Origin: CAZYTM01 sp964649725
Lineage (GTDB): Bacteria; Desulfobacterota; Desulfuromonadia; Geobacterales; Geobacteraceae
Direction: 5' to 3'
Length of the DNA stretch: 64,000 nt
NCBI GenBank assembly: GCA_964649725.1
Contig: CAZYTM010000001.1
Span: 620,001 to 684,000 of the forward strand
The notes under the pieces were generated by a model that ran no database searches, had not been told where the DNA came from, and saw nothing but the letters and a program-made list of their open reading frames with translations. The stretch's first letter is position 1, and every line of letters starts with the position of its first letter. Below, piece after piece: positions 40,416 to 49,015 of the stretch. A program made the position numbers and the translations under genes.

Positions 40416-41075
40416 ATGGAGACAAAACTGACACCGGTGGAGCTTCGAGTACTCGGCTGTCTGCTGGAAAAGGAGTTGACCACTCCCGAATATTACCCCC
40501 TCTCCCTGAATGCCCTTACCAATGCCTGCAACCAGAAGTCGAATCGTGATCCGGTCATGAGCCTTGAGGAGACCGACGTGGTGCGGGGATTGGAAGGGCT
40601 CCGGATGAAACATATGGTGGTACAGTCGGCCGACAGCGGGAGGGTGCCGAAGTACCGGCATATCCTGGCCGAGCGGCATCGGCTTGAGCCGCCGGAACTG
40701 GCGATCTTGTGTGAACTGATGGTGCGCGGGGCACAGACGGTTGGCGAGCTTCGCACGCGTGGCGAGCGGATGCACCCGTTCCAGGAGTTGGCTGCAGTCG
40801 AGACGGTCCTTGCAGAGCTGGCGGAACGGAATCCGCCGATGGTGATGCAACTCCCTCGTCAACCGGGGCGGAAGGAGTGTCGATATGCCCAACTCTTCTC
40901 TGAAGTGGCTGAGAGTATGGCAGAGGAGCAGCTTCCACCCCCGGAAGCGGCCAGGCTCCGGGTGAATGCAACGGACGAGAAATTGGCCAGATTGGCGGAA
41001 GAGGTGGCCGAACTGCGGGCCGAAGTGGCTGAACTGCGTCAGGCAGTGGCAGAGTTAAAGGCAGAGTTCGAGTAG
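40416..41075 (+). CDS. UPF0502 (YceH) protein
   Basis: A 219-residue YceH-family protein: METKLTPVELRVLGCLLEKELTTPEYYPLSLNALTNACNQKSNRDPV is the family hallmark. Two winged-helix domains (first about residues 5-85, second about 95-165) are followed by a coiled coil (about 185-218, with repeated AELRAEVAELRQAVAELKAE). Function is not established; the helix-turn-helix shape suggests DNA binding. AAGGAG precedes the ATG. Followed by a terminator. Confidence 0.88.
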   Translation: METKLTPVELRVLGCLLEKELTTPEYYPLSLNALTNACNQKSNRDPVMSLEETDVVRGLEGLRMKHMVVQSADSGRVPKYRHILAERHRLEPPELAILCELMVRGAQTVGELRTRGERMHPFQELAAVETVLAELAERNPPMVMQLPRQPGRKECRYAQLFSEVAESMAEEQLPPPEAARLRVNATDEKLARLAEEVAELRAEVAELRQAVAELKAEFE

Positions 41076-41113
41076 GGTAGCGGATATTATGCGCGGATAA
41101 TCATCTACTGGAT

Positions 41114-41139
41114 AGACCGGGTTAGCGCCCGGTCTTTTT
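41114..41139 (+). terminator. Intrinsic terminator
   Basis: AGACCGGG (41114-41121) pairs with CCCGGTCT (41128-41135), loop TTAGCG, followed by TTTT. Confidence 0.85.
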
Positions 41140-41251
41140 CTATGCAATAAGCCAGCGACCTGGTACTGCTTGACAAAAGCGGGGAACCGCTGCAAAATTA
41201 AGCCAGCATTATTGCCGGACGACACATCCTCCCCCCTGTCTCAGGAGAATT

Positions 41252-41830
41252 ATGGACCGCTTCACCTTCTCCTTCTGGACCCTGATTACCGTACTTCTGA
41301 CGACCTCACTCTTTTATGGTGTAAGGGCCGAACAGATGCGCCGCAGCATCAAACCGGGCAGCGGGAAGCTTGATAATGGCGATATCGTCAAGCTGGTGAA
41401 GGTACTGGACGGTGATACGGTACAGGTTGCCCGCAACAGTGAGGAGGCGGTGACGGTCCGTATCATCGGCATCAAGGCCTTTGACAGCAAGGTAGAGAAG
41501 GATGCCGCCAGCACCTTCGGTCTGGCAGCCCAGGAGACCCTGCAGCGGACCATGGCCGACCGGCCGGTGCGGGTGGTGCTGAACAGTACCCCGAAAGACC
41601 GCTACGGCCGCTACCTGGCCACCCTCTACAGCGATGATCAGGATATCGGGCTCAAGCTGGTCAAACAGGGGCTGGTACTGGTCTATACGGTCTACCCCTT
41701 CCCGGCCATGCAGTTTTATCTGCAGGAGCAGGAACTTTCCAGAGCCGGCCGGCGCGGCATCTGGGCCAGCGAGGAGATGACCGACCGGGCCCTGGCTTTG
41801 AGCCGGGAGTGGCAGAGGCAGGCGCAATGA
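41252..41830 (+). CDS. Staphylococcal-nuclease-like protein
   Basis: A 192-residue SNase-fold protein with an N-terminal membrane anchor or signal (about residues 8-25, SFWTLITVLLTTSLFYGV). The OB-fold carries VLDGDTVQV, RIIGIKAFDSK, and KDRYGRYLATLY with the catalytic-type Asp/Arg residues of SNase. It probably cleaves nucleic acid outside the cytoplasm. First gene of a run of nine co-oriented genes; its stop overlaps the K+ channel start by 4 bases (ATGA). Confidence 0.85.
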   Translation: MDRFTFSFWTLITVLLTTSLFYGVRAEQMRRSIKPGSGKLDNGDIVKLVKVLDGDTVQVARNSEEAVTVRIIGIKAFDSKVEKDAASTFGLAAQETLQRTMADRPVRVVLNSTPKDRYGRYLATLYSDDQDIGLKLVKQGLVLVYTVYPFPAMQFYLQEQELSRAGRRGIWASEEMTDRALALSREWQRQAQ

Positions 41831-42891
41831 TCTTCTGGGTCAGATTCATGGTACAAAGGGTGCTGCGCAACCCGCCGGCACCATTCCGCATCCTCATCCT
41901 GCTGGTGGCGGTCTTTCTCTATGGTGCCAGCGGTTTCCTCTATTTCGAACTGCCGGGGAACCCTGAGCTGAACTGGGGTGATGGCGTATGGTACACCATC
42001 GTTACCATGGCCACGGTCGGCTATGGCGATCTCTTCCCGAAGACCTTGGGGGGAAGATTTCTGGTGGGGGTACCGATCATGGTAATCGGTATCGGCCTGC
42101 TCGGTTACGCACTGTCGCTGGTTGCAGCGACGATAATTGAAGCCAAGACAAGGGAGATCAGAGGTATGGCATCATTCCGGCTGCACCGGCATCTGATAAT
42201 CTTCAACTATCCCGGCCTTGCCAAGGTGAAGCGGGTACTGGAGGAGCTCTTCCAGGACCCATCCTTTGGCGGGGACCGCCAGGTGGTGCTGATCGACGAG
42301 GTGTTGGACGAACTACCTGCCGAACTGGCGGCCCTCCAGGTACATTTTGTCAGGGGGAATCCGACCCGCGATGAAACCCTGCTCCGCGCTGCTATCGACG
42401 AAGCAAGCCACGCTATCATCCTCAGCCGGGTCCCAGGCGATCCCGCCTCGGATAGCCATAACATGGCCATAGCCCTGGCTATCGAAGGCCGGTGCAAAGG
42501 GGTGACCACGGTAGTGGAGTGCGTCGACCCAGCCTCGGAAGAGTTGCTGCGGAAGACCGGTTGTGACCAGATTGTCTGTGCTGATCGCTATGATGCCTAT
42601 TTTCTCAGCCAGGAGCTGCTCAACCCTGGCATCCAGGGGGTTATCAGCCAGTTGTTGAGCGTCCATGACGGCCAAGGGAAGCAGCAACTCTACTTCACCC
42701 CATTCGCGGGCTCGGTCTCACGTGCCTATACAGAACTGGCCAGGCTCTGTCAGCAGATGGGGCATCTCCCTCTTGGCGTCCAGCAGCAGGGTGACTGCCG
42801 CCTCAACCTGGGTGACGATTTTCTGGTCATGACCGGTGACAGACTCATCACCATCGGACCAACGCGGCTCGACCCGCGGGTATTCTCCTGA
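41827..42891 (+). CDS. K+ channel with RCK (TrkA-N) domain
   Basis: A 354-residue channel of the MthK/Kch type. Two membrane helices (about residues 18-40 and 78-105) surround the pore loop with selectivity filter TVGYGD. The C-terminal RCK domain has HLIIFNYPGLAKVKRVL (GxxG-like nucleotide fold), ILSRVPGDPASD and the TrkA-C-like tail from about residue 270. ATG 41827 overlaps the upstream stop; the earlier start at 41809 is unlikely. It would carry potassium and respond to a ligand bound by RCK. Confidence 0.9.
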   Translation: MIFWVRFMVQRVLRNPPAPFRILILLVAVFLYGASGFLYFELPGNPELNWGDGVWYTIVTMATVGYGDLFPKTLGGRFLVGVPIMVIGIGLLGYALSLVAATIIEAKTREIRGMASFRLHRHLIIFNYPGLAKVKRVLEELFQDPSFGGDRQVVLIDEVLDELPAELAALQVHFVRGNPTRDETLLRAAIDEASHAIILSRVPGDPASDSHNMAIALAIEGRCKGVTTVVECVDPASEELLRKTGCDQIVCADRYDAYFLSQELLNPGIQGVISQLLSVHDGQGKQQLYFTPFAGSVSRAYTELARLCQQMGHLPLGVQQQGDCRLNLGDDFLVMTGDRLITIGPTRLDPRVFS

Positions 42892-42911
42892 AAGTACCAT
42901 AGTCTCCTGCC

Positions 42912-43499
42912 ATGATAACACTTCGCGATATCGAGCGGGTTATGGCAGCGCATGTACCGCAATCGCTCTCTGCCCCCCAGTTGACCCATGCGGCCGTGGC
43001 TATGGTGCTGCGGGGCTCCACCGACCTGGAGATACTTTTCATAGAACGCGCAAGACACGCTGCCGACCCCTGGTCTGGCGATCTCGGTCTCCCCGGGGGC
43101 AAGGTCGAATCAGGCGATGCCGACCCTCGCCAGACCGCTGAGCGGGAGACGCTCGAAGAGGTCGGTCTTAACCTCACCCAGGAGCGTTATCTCGGCCGAC
43201 TTGATGATATCATCGGTGCCCACCTGCCGGTCAAGATATCCTGTTTCGTCTATCATGCCTGTGGTGATCGGACGCTGCAGCTGAGCGAAGAGGTAGGGGA
43301 TGCATTCTGGGTGAAGCTGGCGGAGTTGCAGGACCCGTCCCGTCACGGCGAGGCAGAGGTGTTGTTCGGTGGAGAGCCCTTCATCCGTCAGGCTGTTCGC
43401 CTGGCCAGAGCTGACAAACCGGTACTATGGGGGATAACCTACCGGTTGGTGATGCAATTTTTTGAACTGCTGGCCGGCAGAGGGGATGCCGATGATTGA
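42912..43499 (+). CDS. CoA-type Nudix pyrophosphatase
   Basis: A 195-residue Nudix hydrolase of the CoA/NudL type. Nudix box: GGKVESGDADPRQTAERETLEEVGL (G-x5-E-x7-REUXEEXGU), preceded by the NudL-like HAAVAMVLRG and ERARHAADPWSGDLGLPGG. It hydrolyses CoA (or related) pyrophosphate bonds. Lies 20 bases after the channel gene and overlaps the YbaK-type gene by 8 bases. Confidence 0.88.
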   Translation: MITLRDIERVMAAHVPQSLSAPQLTHAAVAMVLRGSTDLEILFIERARHAADPWSGDLGLPGGKVESGDADPRQTAERETLEEVGLNLTQERYLGRLDDIIGAHLPVKISCFVYHACGDRTLQLSEEVGDAFWVKLAELQDPSRHGEAEVLFGGEPFIRQAVRLARADKPVLWGITYRLVMQFFELLAGRGDADD

Positions 43500-43959
43500 T
43501 AGCTATGCCGAGAAACTGCACCATTATATAGTGACCAATCGGATTGCCGCTGAGCAGCTCTGTTTCGCCGAATCCTGCCATTCGGTAGCCGAGGCCGCAG
43601 CTGCAGCCGGGGTGAGCGAGGCCGATCTGGTCAAGAGTATCTGCCTGATCGGGCCGGCTGGCGAGCTGACTGTGGCGATCGTTCTGGGAGAAGAGCGGGC
43701 CGACCTGCGTAAAGTAGGGAAACTCCTTGGCAGCAAGCAGCCGCGCCTCGCCACACCAGCCGAGATGCTGGAGTTGACCGGGTACCCATGTGGGGGGACT
43801 CCGCCGTTCGGCTTTACCGCCAGCTTCATCATTGATGAAAGGGTCTTCGAGAAGGAGATTATCTATGCTGGAGGCGGCAGCGCCTCTTCGCTGGTCCGCC
43901 TCCCGCCGCAGGAGCTGGTGCGGATAAATGGTGCCCGCCGGGCCAGAGTCGGCAAATAA
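43492..43959 (+). CDS. YbaK/EbsC-family aminoacyl-tRNA deacylase
   Basis: A 155-residue YbaK/ProX-fold protein: AEKLHHYIVTNRIAAEQL, SVAEAAAAAGVSEADLVKSICLIG, ELTVAIVLGEERADLRKV and CGGTPPFGF. The family removes mischarged amino acids (Cys-, Ala- or Pro-type) from tRNA. ATG 43492 has GAGGGG six bases upstream; the frame extends further upstream inside the Nudix gene. Next gene starts 16 bases later. Confidence 0.88.
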   Translation: MIDSYAEKLHHYIVTNRIAAEQLCFAESCHSVAEAAAAAGVSEADLVKSICLIGPAGELTVAIVLGEERADLRKVGKLLGSKQPRLATPAEMLELTGYPCGGTPPFGFTASFIIDERVFEKEIIYAGGGSASSLVRLPPQELVRINGARRARVGK

Positions 43960-43975
43960 AGGAGCTGGATTATAT

Positions 43976-45004
43976 ATGCAGACGATCGACCTCCGTAGCG
44001 ATACAGTGACCCGCCCCTCAACGGCAATGCGCCAGGCCATGGCTGCAGCAGAGGTGGGTGACGACGTCTTTGGCGACGATCCGACAGTAAACCGCCTAGA
44101 GATTATGGCAGCAGAGCTCCTCGGCAGTGAGGCGGCCATCTTTGCCAGCAGTGGCACCCAGGCGAATCTGCTGGCGATCCTTTGTCACTGTGGCCGGGGG
44201 GATGAATATATCGCTGGGCAGACCGCGCACTGTTACAGTCTCGAAGGGGGGGGAGCAGCCGTCTGTGGAGGTATCCAGCCGCAGCCTCTCGATTTCGCCA
44301 TCGACGGCACCCTCGACCTGGCGCGGGTAGCCAGACTGATCAAGCCTGATGATCCCCATTTTGCCCGCACCCGGCTCCTCTGTCTGGAGAATACGCAGGC
44401 CGGCAAACCTCTGCCGCCGGTCTATCTGGAGCAGGCCGGCAATTTTGCCAAAAAGAATGGGCTGTTGCTCCATCTTGATGGAGCCCGGCTCTTCAATGCT
44501 GCTATCGATTGCGGCATTGCCGTTCATGAGCTGGCCAAGAACTGTGACACTGTTTCGATCTGTCTTGCCAAGGGGCTCGGGGCGCCGGTCGGCTCACTCC
44601 TTTGCGGACCGCAGGAGGTGATCAATCGGGCCCGCCGCTGGCGCAAGATGCTTGGTGGCGGGATGCGCCAGGCCGGTCTGCTGGCGGCCGCCGGGATTTA
44701 TGCCCTAAGCAACAACCTGACCAGGCTGGCTGAGGACCATGAAAATGCCAAGTTGCTGGCTGAAGGGGTGCGGGAGATCGACGAACTGGCGCCGATGGTC
44801 TGTCAGCCGCAGACCAATATGCTTTTTGTCCAGTTGGGGGGAGAGGAGCTGTCCCAGCTGACTGGATACCTGCGACAGAAGGGGATCCTGGTGGCGGGGC
44901 GTGAATCGCTCCGGCTGGTTACCCATCTTGATGTGACTGCAGGTGATGTGGCTATTGTGGTAGCCGCAGTCAAAGATTATTTTGTCAAGCGTCGCCGGGG
45001 GTAA
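43976..45004 (+). CDS. ltaE: Low-specificity L-threonine aldolase
   Basis: A 342-residue PLP enzyme (aspartate-aminotransferase fold): TIDLRSDTVTRPSTAMRQAM, VFGDDPTVNRLE, ASSGTQANLLAI, LHLDGARLFNAAI, and PLP lysine in SICLAKGLGAPVGSL. It cleaves threonine/allo-threonine to glycine and acetaldehyde. ATG 43976 is chosen; the frame opens upstream within the YbaK gene. DUF2288 begins 1 base after the stop. Confidence 0.92.
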   Translation: MQTIDLRSDTVTRPSTAMRQAMAAAEVGDDVFGDDPTVNRLEIMAAELLGSEAAIFASSGTQANLLAILCHCGRGDEYIAGQTAHCYSLEGGGAAVCGGIQPQPLDFAIDGTLDLARVARLIKPDDPHFARTRLLCLENTQAGKPLPPVYLEQAGNFAKKNGLLLHLDGARLFNAAIDCGIAVHELAKNCDTVSICLAKGLGAPVGSLLCGPQEVINRARRWRKMLGGGMRQAGLLAAAGIYALSNNLTRLAEDHENAKLLAEGVREIDELAPMVCQPQTNMLFVQLGGEELSQLTGYLRQKGILVAGRESLRLVTHLDVTAGDVAIVVAAVKDYFVKRRRG

Positions 45005-45005
45005 G

Positions 45006-45299
45006 ATGGAGACGATCAGAGCGAAGCTTGCTGAGCAGGTCGATGAGGCCGAATGGGGTTGGCTGCGGGCCCATCTGGAGAGGGGCGGGTTGATTCTGGT
45101 GGCCTCCGGGCTCGAACTGGAAGAGGTCGGTGTACGGATAGCCACTGATGATGCAGCTCTGATCAGTGACTGGATCGCATCCGGCAGTCTCGGCAAACCC
45201 AGGAATGAGCAGATAGCCAGCTGGGACCAGGCACCGGAACAGCGCTTCCGGACCCTGATAGTCAGCCCCTATGTACTGATTCAGCAGATAACTCATTAG
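45006..45299 (+). CDS. DUF2288 protein
   Basis: A 97-residue protein of the DUF2288 family (METIRAKLAEQVDEAEWGWLRAHLERGG, then LISDWIASGSLGKPRNEQIASW and FRTLIVSPYVLIQQ). Soluble, helical. Function unknown. ATG 45006 lies directly after the ltaE stop, so translation is probably coupled. Confidence 0.85.
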   Translation: METIRAKLAEQVDEAEWGWLRAHLERGGLILVASGLELEEVGVRIATDDAALISDWIASGSLGKPRNEQIASWDQAPEQRFRTLIVSPYVLIQQITH

Positions 45300-45322
45300 G
45301 TGGCCGAAGAAAGGAGCAGACC

Positions 45323-46048
45323 ATGTCGAACGGTGACGAGACCCCGGTCTCATGCAGCAAGTGCAGTACTGTCTGGCAGAAGTGCGGGGTTACCAACTGC
45401 TGGAGCGGTGATGCTGCCAACTCACCCCCCAGACCGGGGAACTGTCCGTCGATCAATTACGACGGGGTGGTGAGAGATGCCTTTGCCCTTTATCGGGGCG
45501 ATAGCGAGGATGCCAGGTTGGCCCGGGTGGCGGCACAGGTGGAGGGGCTCTGTTATCAGCCGGTACCTGGGAGCGATGCGGTAAATGCACGCTGGACAAG
45601 GGTGGAGGATACTGTTGCCCTGGCCAAACTCATGGGGTGGAAGAAGATAGGAATCGCCAGCTGTATCGGTCTTCTTTACGAGACCGAACAGCTCACGGCA
45701 ATCCTCATTGCCCAGGGGCTGGAGCCGCAGAGCGTCTGCTGCAAGGCAGGGAGCATCGACAAACTGGAACTGGGGCTGAAGGAGGAGGAGAAGGTCCGCC
45801 CCGGCAGCTTCGAACCGGCCTGCAATCCGATCGCCCAGGCTGAGATCTGCAACCGGCTCAAGACCGACATGAATATTATCGTCGGTCTCTGCGTAGGCCA
45901 CGACATGCTCTTTGCCAAGTATTCCCAGGCGCCGGTAACAACGCTGGTCTGCAAGGATCGGGTGACCGGCCACAACCCGGCCGCAGTTCTCTACGGCCAG
46001 AACTTTTACTACAAACGGCTGCAGAAGCTGCCGGTGATCAAGGAGTAA
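45323..46048 (+). CDS. DUF1847 metal-binding-type protein
   Basis: A 241-residue cysteine-rich protein of DUF1847: CSKCSTVWQKCGVTNCWSG at the N terminus (likely zinc site), WKKIGIASCIGLLYET, SVCCKAGSIDKLELGL, CNPIAQAEICNRLKTDMNIIVGLCVGHDMLFAKYSQAPVTTLVCKDRV, GHNPAAVLY. Common in anaerobes. Role unknown; cysteine pattern suggests metal or redox chemistry. GAAAGGAG before the ATG. Confidence 0.88.
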   Translation: MSNGDETPVSCSKCSTVWQKCGVTNCWSGDAANSPPRPGNCPSINYDGVVRDAFALYRGDSEDARLARVAAQVEGLCYQPVPGSDAVNARWTRVEDTVALAKLMGWKKIGIASCIGLLYETEQLTAILIAQGLEPQSVCCKAGSIDKLELGLKEEEKVRPGSFEPACNPIAQAEICNRLKTDMNIIVGLCVGHDMLFAKYSQAPVTTLVCKDRVTGHNPAAVLYGQNFYYKRLQKLPVIKE

Positions 46049-46052
46049 TACC

Positions 46053-46241
46053 ATGAGCAGTATGTTACCGGATGGAGAAGATATCCGCCGTGCCGTGAAA
46101 TGGGTCTCCGGCCACCTTCAGGAGGATGCCGGCCGGCCGGTCCAGCCGCTGGTCCAGGAAGCGATCTTCAAGTTCGACCTCTCCCCCAGGGATGCCGAAT
46201 TCCTGATCAGTTTCTTCCGTCAGCGGAAGGATGAGAGTTGA
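46053..46241 (+). CDS. Small hypothetical protein (62 aa)
   Basis: A 62-residue acidic helical protein 4 bases after the DUF1847 gene, with AAGGAG-like SD inside that gene's end. Sequence MLPDGEDIRRAVKWVSGHLQE...LSPRDAEFLISFFRQRK suggests two helices. I do not recognise a family, but its tight coupling to the upstream gene argues that it is expressed. Confidence 0.6.
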   Translation: MSSMLPDGEDIRRAVKWVSGHLQEDAGRPVQPLVQEAIFKFDLSPRDAEFLISFFRQRKDES

Positions 46242-46345
46242 TTGCCTGAAGAAACCAGAATATGGCACTTTCCGCAATGGCGGATATCTCTGGCATGACG
46301 GCACTCTTCTGCAGAAGTGGAGAGAAAAGAACTCCGGAGGAGTTA

Positions 46346-47182
46346 ATGGATAAGATTTCGGCAATACTCGGGGTGCTGTTGCTGCTGGCCGGCACTACTG
46401 GCCTGACATTGGCAACAGAAGGTGGTCAGCCGACCCCGGCAGAGTTCCGGGATTTGGTGCGGCAATACCAGGAGGCCGGAAAACAGCCTGTCGGGAAGCG
46501 CTTACGGCCGGCCGTCAATCAGCAGGGGGTGGAACAGTTCAATCGCGCAGTCACCCTGCAGAGCAAGAAAGGGGCCTCGGCCGGCGACCTTAAAGAGGCG
46601 GCCAGACTCTATCAGGCGGCTGCAGCGGCCGGTATCCCCCAGGCTTCAACAAACCTGGCCCTGTTGTACCTGGAGGGGAAGGGGGTAAAGAAGGATGTAA
46701 AGAGAGCGATCGCCCTGCTCAATAACGCCTCGGGAAAGTATGACATCCAGGCCGATCTGGTTCTGGCAAGGCTCTACCTGCTCGGCAAAGAGGTCAAGGG
46801 AGATGAGAAAAAAGGGGAGTGGCATCTGAACCGGGCCGCCCGGGCCGGGAATCAGAACGCGATCAAGGCGCTGGCAGAATACAGGGAGTGGAAGAAGAAC
46901 GAAATGGCACTGAAAGAGTACCAGGAGCTGATGAAGAAGGTCCAGCAAAACCAGTTCAAGCCACAGACCACCACCCCACTCCCGCCAACAACTGCGCCGG
47001 AACAAACAGCAGATTCACCCCTTAAGCCGCAACCGTCGGCACCTCAGTTCCCGGTCATACCGGGGCAGCTATTTCTCGGCGGCAAGAGTAGCTTCAGCTC
47101 TGCTCTGCCGATGCCGCAGGCGAGACCGGTTGTCAACAAAGTGCCAACCGGGGATAGCGCTCTTCCGCAACCGGCAAAGTAA
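46346..47182 (+). CDS. Sel1-repeat periplasmic protein
   Basis: A 278-residue protein with a signal peptide (about residues 1-24) and two to three Sel1-like repeats (about residues 78-165): AARLYQAAAAAGIPQASTNLALLYLEGKGVKKDVKRAIALL, then LVLARLYLLGKEVKGDEKKGEWHLNRAARAGNQNAIKAL. A Pro/Gln/Thr-rich disordered tail follows. GGAGGAGTT precedes ATG 46346. Sel1 repeats mediate protein-protein contact. Last gene of the nine-gene run. Confidence 0.85.
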   Translation: MDKISAILGVLLLLAGTTGLTLATEGGQPTPAEFRDLVRQYQEAGKQPVGKRLRPAVNQQGVEQFNRAVTLQSKKGASAGDLKEAARLYQAAAAAGIPQASTNLALLYLEGKGVKKDVKRAIALLNNASGKYDIQADLVLARLYLLGKEVKGDEKKGEWHLNRAARAGNQNAIKALAEYREWKKNEMALKEYQELMKKVQQNQFKPQTTTPLPPTTAPEQTADSPLKPQPSAPQFPVIPGQLFLGGKSSFSSALPMPQARPVVNKVPTGDSALPQPAK

Positions 47183-47303
47183 TAATGAAAGATTTTTTGT
47201 GAAGGTTGAAATCTGGGAGATAAATTTCCAAGCGACTAACCAGCTTTTGTCCCTGATATATTATTAAAAACAAGAAAATAACATCGGCCATAAATTTTAT
47301 TCG

Positions 47304-47495
47304 TTACTTCACCGGAATCCCTTCAACAAAAAAACATTGTGACCTGGCCACCATGGTTACCATTGCAGCGCCACTCTTGGTGAAATCTACCCGTACATCC
47401 TTGAGACCGACCGCCCCGGTCGATTTCGCCAGGGCATCCTTTACTGCCAGATCGATTCTCGGGTAGCTGAGGAGCGATTCAACTGTTGAGGACAA
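47304..47495 (-). pseudogene. Possible 3' fragment of a lipoprotein-like gene
   Basis: An open frame of 63 codons that starts only with TTG and begins 9 bases after the stop of the next upstream gene. The sequence (VESLLSYPRIDLAVKDALAK...VGLKDVRVDFT...ARSQCFFVEGIPVK) looks like the C-terminal domain of small exported proteins, and there is no signal peptide or start of its own. It is either a truncated remnant or noise. Confidence 0.35.
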
Positions 47496-47504
47496 AAAAA
47501 CTTA

Positions 47505-47966
47505 TTAACTTTTCCCAAGCAGAATCTCCTGGACTCGCTCCTGGCGATAGCTGAAGATCCTCTCCAACTGCTGTCGCACCATCGGATGTGCCGCCTCGCC
47601 GAAGGGGAGGAGCGGCAGGCGGTAATGCACCTCGTCTTCCATGGTTGTCCCGCCATCCACTTCTATGAAGGTATGTCGATGGACCCATTTCCGGTAAGGC
47701 CCCTCAATCTGTTCATCGACAAAATATTCCGGGGGGTGCCAAGCGGTAATCTCGCTCCGCCAATTGAAGGGGAGCCCCTTCAGCCGGAGACGATAATCGA
47801 TAATTGCACCTGCCCGCATCTCGATCGGCAATGGAGTGACAAAGGTGAAGTCGAGCTCCGGCGGTGTTATCAACTGCAGGTTCGCGGCATCAGCAAAAAA
47901 GTCGAAAAGCTCAGCCCGGGGCATAGGGAGGGTGAGGGAATAATAGAGGGTATGTTCGAAACTCAT
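47505..47966 (-). CDS. SRPBCC (polyketide-cyclase-like) protein
   Basis: A 153-residue START-like protein: YYSLTLPMPRAELFDFFADAANLQLITPPEL, FTFVTPLPIEMRAGAIIDYRLRLKGLPFNWRSEITAWHPPEYFVDEQIEGPYRKWVHRHTF and EVHYRLPLLPFG are the ligand-cavity blocks of the ligand-binding SRPBCC/'cell division inhibitor-like' branch. Ligand unknown. Lies 4 bases downstream of the YaeQ gene on the same strand. Confidence 0.85.
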   Translation of the reverse strand: MSFEHTLYYSLTLPMPRAELFDFFADAANLQLITPPELDFTFVTPLPIEMRAGAIIDYRLRLKGLPFNWRSEITAWHPPEYFVDEQIEGPYRKWVHRHTFIEVDGGTTMEDEVHYRLPLLPFGEAAHPMVRQQLERIFSYRQERVQEILLGKS

Positions 47967-47970
47967 AGTT

Positions 47971-48513
47971 TTACAGGCTCCCGATCTTTATCTGGATAGT
48001 CGCCTCCAGTGTCTCTGCGCCGGTCGTCAGATAGATCGCCCCGCTGGTAATGGTGAGTTCCCAGTTGATGGAGCGCTCAAGTCCCATTGCAAGTCTGACG
48101 ATGACTGCCGGATCGATACTGATGACAGTCAGATTGTCCAGACCTGCTAGCTTGGGGAGCTGCTGCTGGTCCCAGTTTAGCAGTGCCCGTCCGCATGCCA
48201 GCATGGCGACCCGTTGCGAATGACGGCACGCCTTGATGATCCGTTCTGCTTCAGGCAGGCCGACCTCAACCCAGAGGCTGACCCGGCCGTCACCACTTTT
48301 CCGCCAGAGGTCCGGTTCATCATTGGCGCAGAGCCCTTTACTGAAGTTTAGCCCCGGCTCATGGAAGATAGCGTAGGCTAGCAGTCGGGCGACCAGCCGC
48401 TCTGCTGTTTCCGAAGGGTGCTGGGCGATCGTCGTTGCCAGGGTCTCATAGACACCCCGGTCGACATCGGCAAGCTGGATGGTCGCCTTGTAAACTGTTG
48501 CGGGTAAAGCCAT
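47971..48513 (-). CDS. YaeQ-family protein
   Basis: A 180-residue YaeQ protein: MALPATVYKATIQLADVDRGVYE, HPSETAERLVARLLAYAIFHEPGLNFSKGL, DEPDLWRKSGDGRVSLWVEVGLPEAERIIKACRHS, ERSINWELTITSGAIYLT. The PD-(D/E)xK-like fold is noted for the family; function not firmly known. ATG 48513 is preferred over TTG 48516 (AAGGA 10 bases upstream). Followed by the SRPBCC gene. Confidence 0.88.
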   Translation of the reverse strand: MALPATVYKATIQLADVDRGVYETLATTIAQHPSETAERLVARLLAYAIFHEPGLNFSKGLCANDEPDLWRKSGDGRVSLWVEVGLPEAERIIKACRHSQRVAMLACGRALLNWDQQQLPKLAGLDNLTVISIDPAVIVRLAMGLERSINWELTITSGAIYLTTGAETLEATIQIKIGSL

Positions 48514-48532
48514 CAATACGATTCCTTGGCAG

Positions 48533-48997
48533 TCATAGCGGGCTTTCTCCTCTGACCATCCGGGTCAAGAGACGGTCCAGAGCGGAGGCGAAGCGTTGCC
48601 GGTCGGTCATGCTGAACTGGGCCGGACCCCCCTGGACCAGACCGCCGGAGCGCAACTCCATCATCAGGTCGCGCATGGAGAGACGGTCACCGATGTTGTC
48701 TTCACTGTATAGTTCGCCGCGCGGGTCCAGGGCGACTCCTCCTTTGCCGACAATCCTGGCGGCCAACGGGATGTCTGCTGTGACGACCAGGTCTTCCGCT
48801 GCCGCATGCTCGGCAATATAGTCGTCGGCTACGTCAAAACCTGCCTCGACAACAATTGATTGCACAAACCGGGTGTTATGTTTGGCAAGGGTCTGGTTTG
48901 CCACCAGACAGACAGGTATCTGGAGCCGTTCCGAGGCCCGGAATATAATCTCCTTGATGATCCGCGGACAGGCATCGGCATCAATCCAGATTTTCAT
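48533..48997 (-). CDS. YaiI/YqxD-family (UPF0178) protein
   Basis: A 154-residue UPF0178 protein: MKIWIDADACPRIIKEIIFRAS, VVEAGFDVADDYIAEHAAAEDLVVTADIPLAARIVGKGGVALDPRG and GDRLSMRDLMMELRSGG. PIN-like Asp residues (DADACP) suggest a nuclease fold; activity unproven. On the minus strand with YaeQ and ThpR, 17-20 bases apart, so probably one operon. Confidence 0.88.
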   Translation of the reverse strand: MKIWIDADACPRIIKEIIFRASERLQIPVCLVANQTLAKHNTRFVQSIVVEAGFDVADDYIAEHAAAEDLVVTADIPLAARIVGKGGVALDPRGELYSEDNIGDRLSMRDLMMELRSGGLVQGGPAQFSMTDRQRFASALDRLLTRMVRGESPL

Positions 48998-49015
48998 AGT
49001 TTCATATCTTTACCA

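Noticed and set aside
47183..47303. Small gene in the AT-rich gap after the Sel1 gene
   Set aside because: Only very short frames without ribosome site; region looks like plain intergenic DNA.
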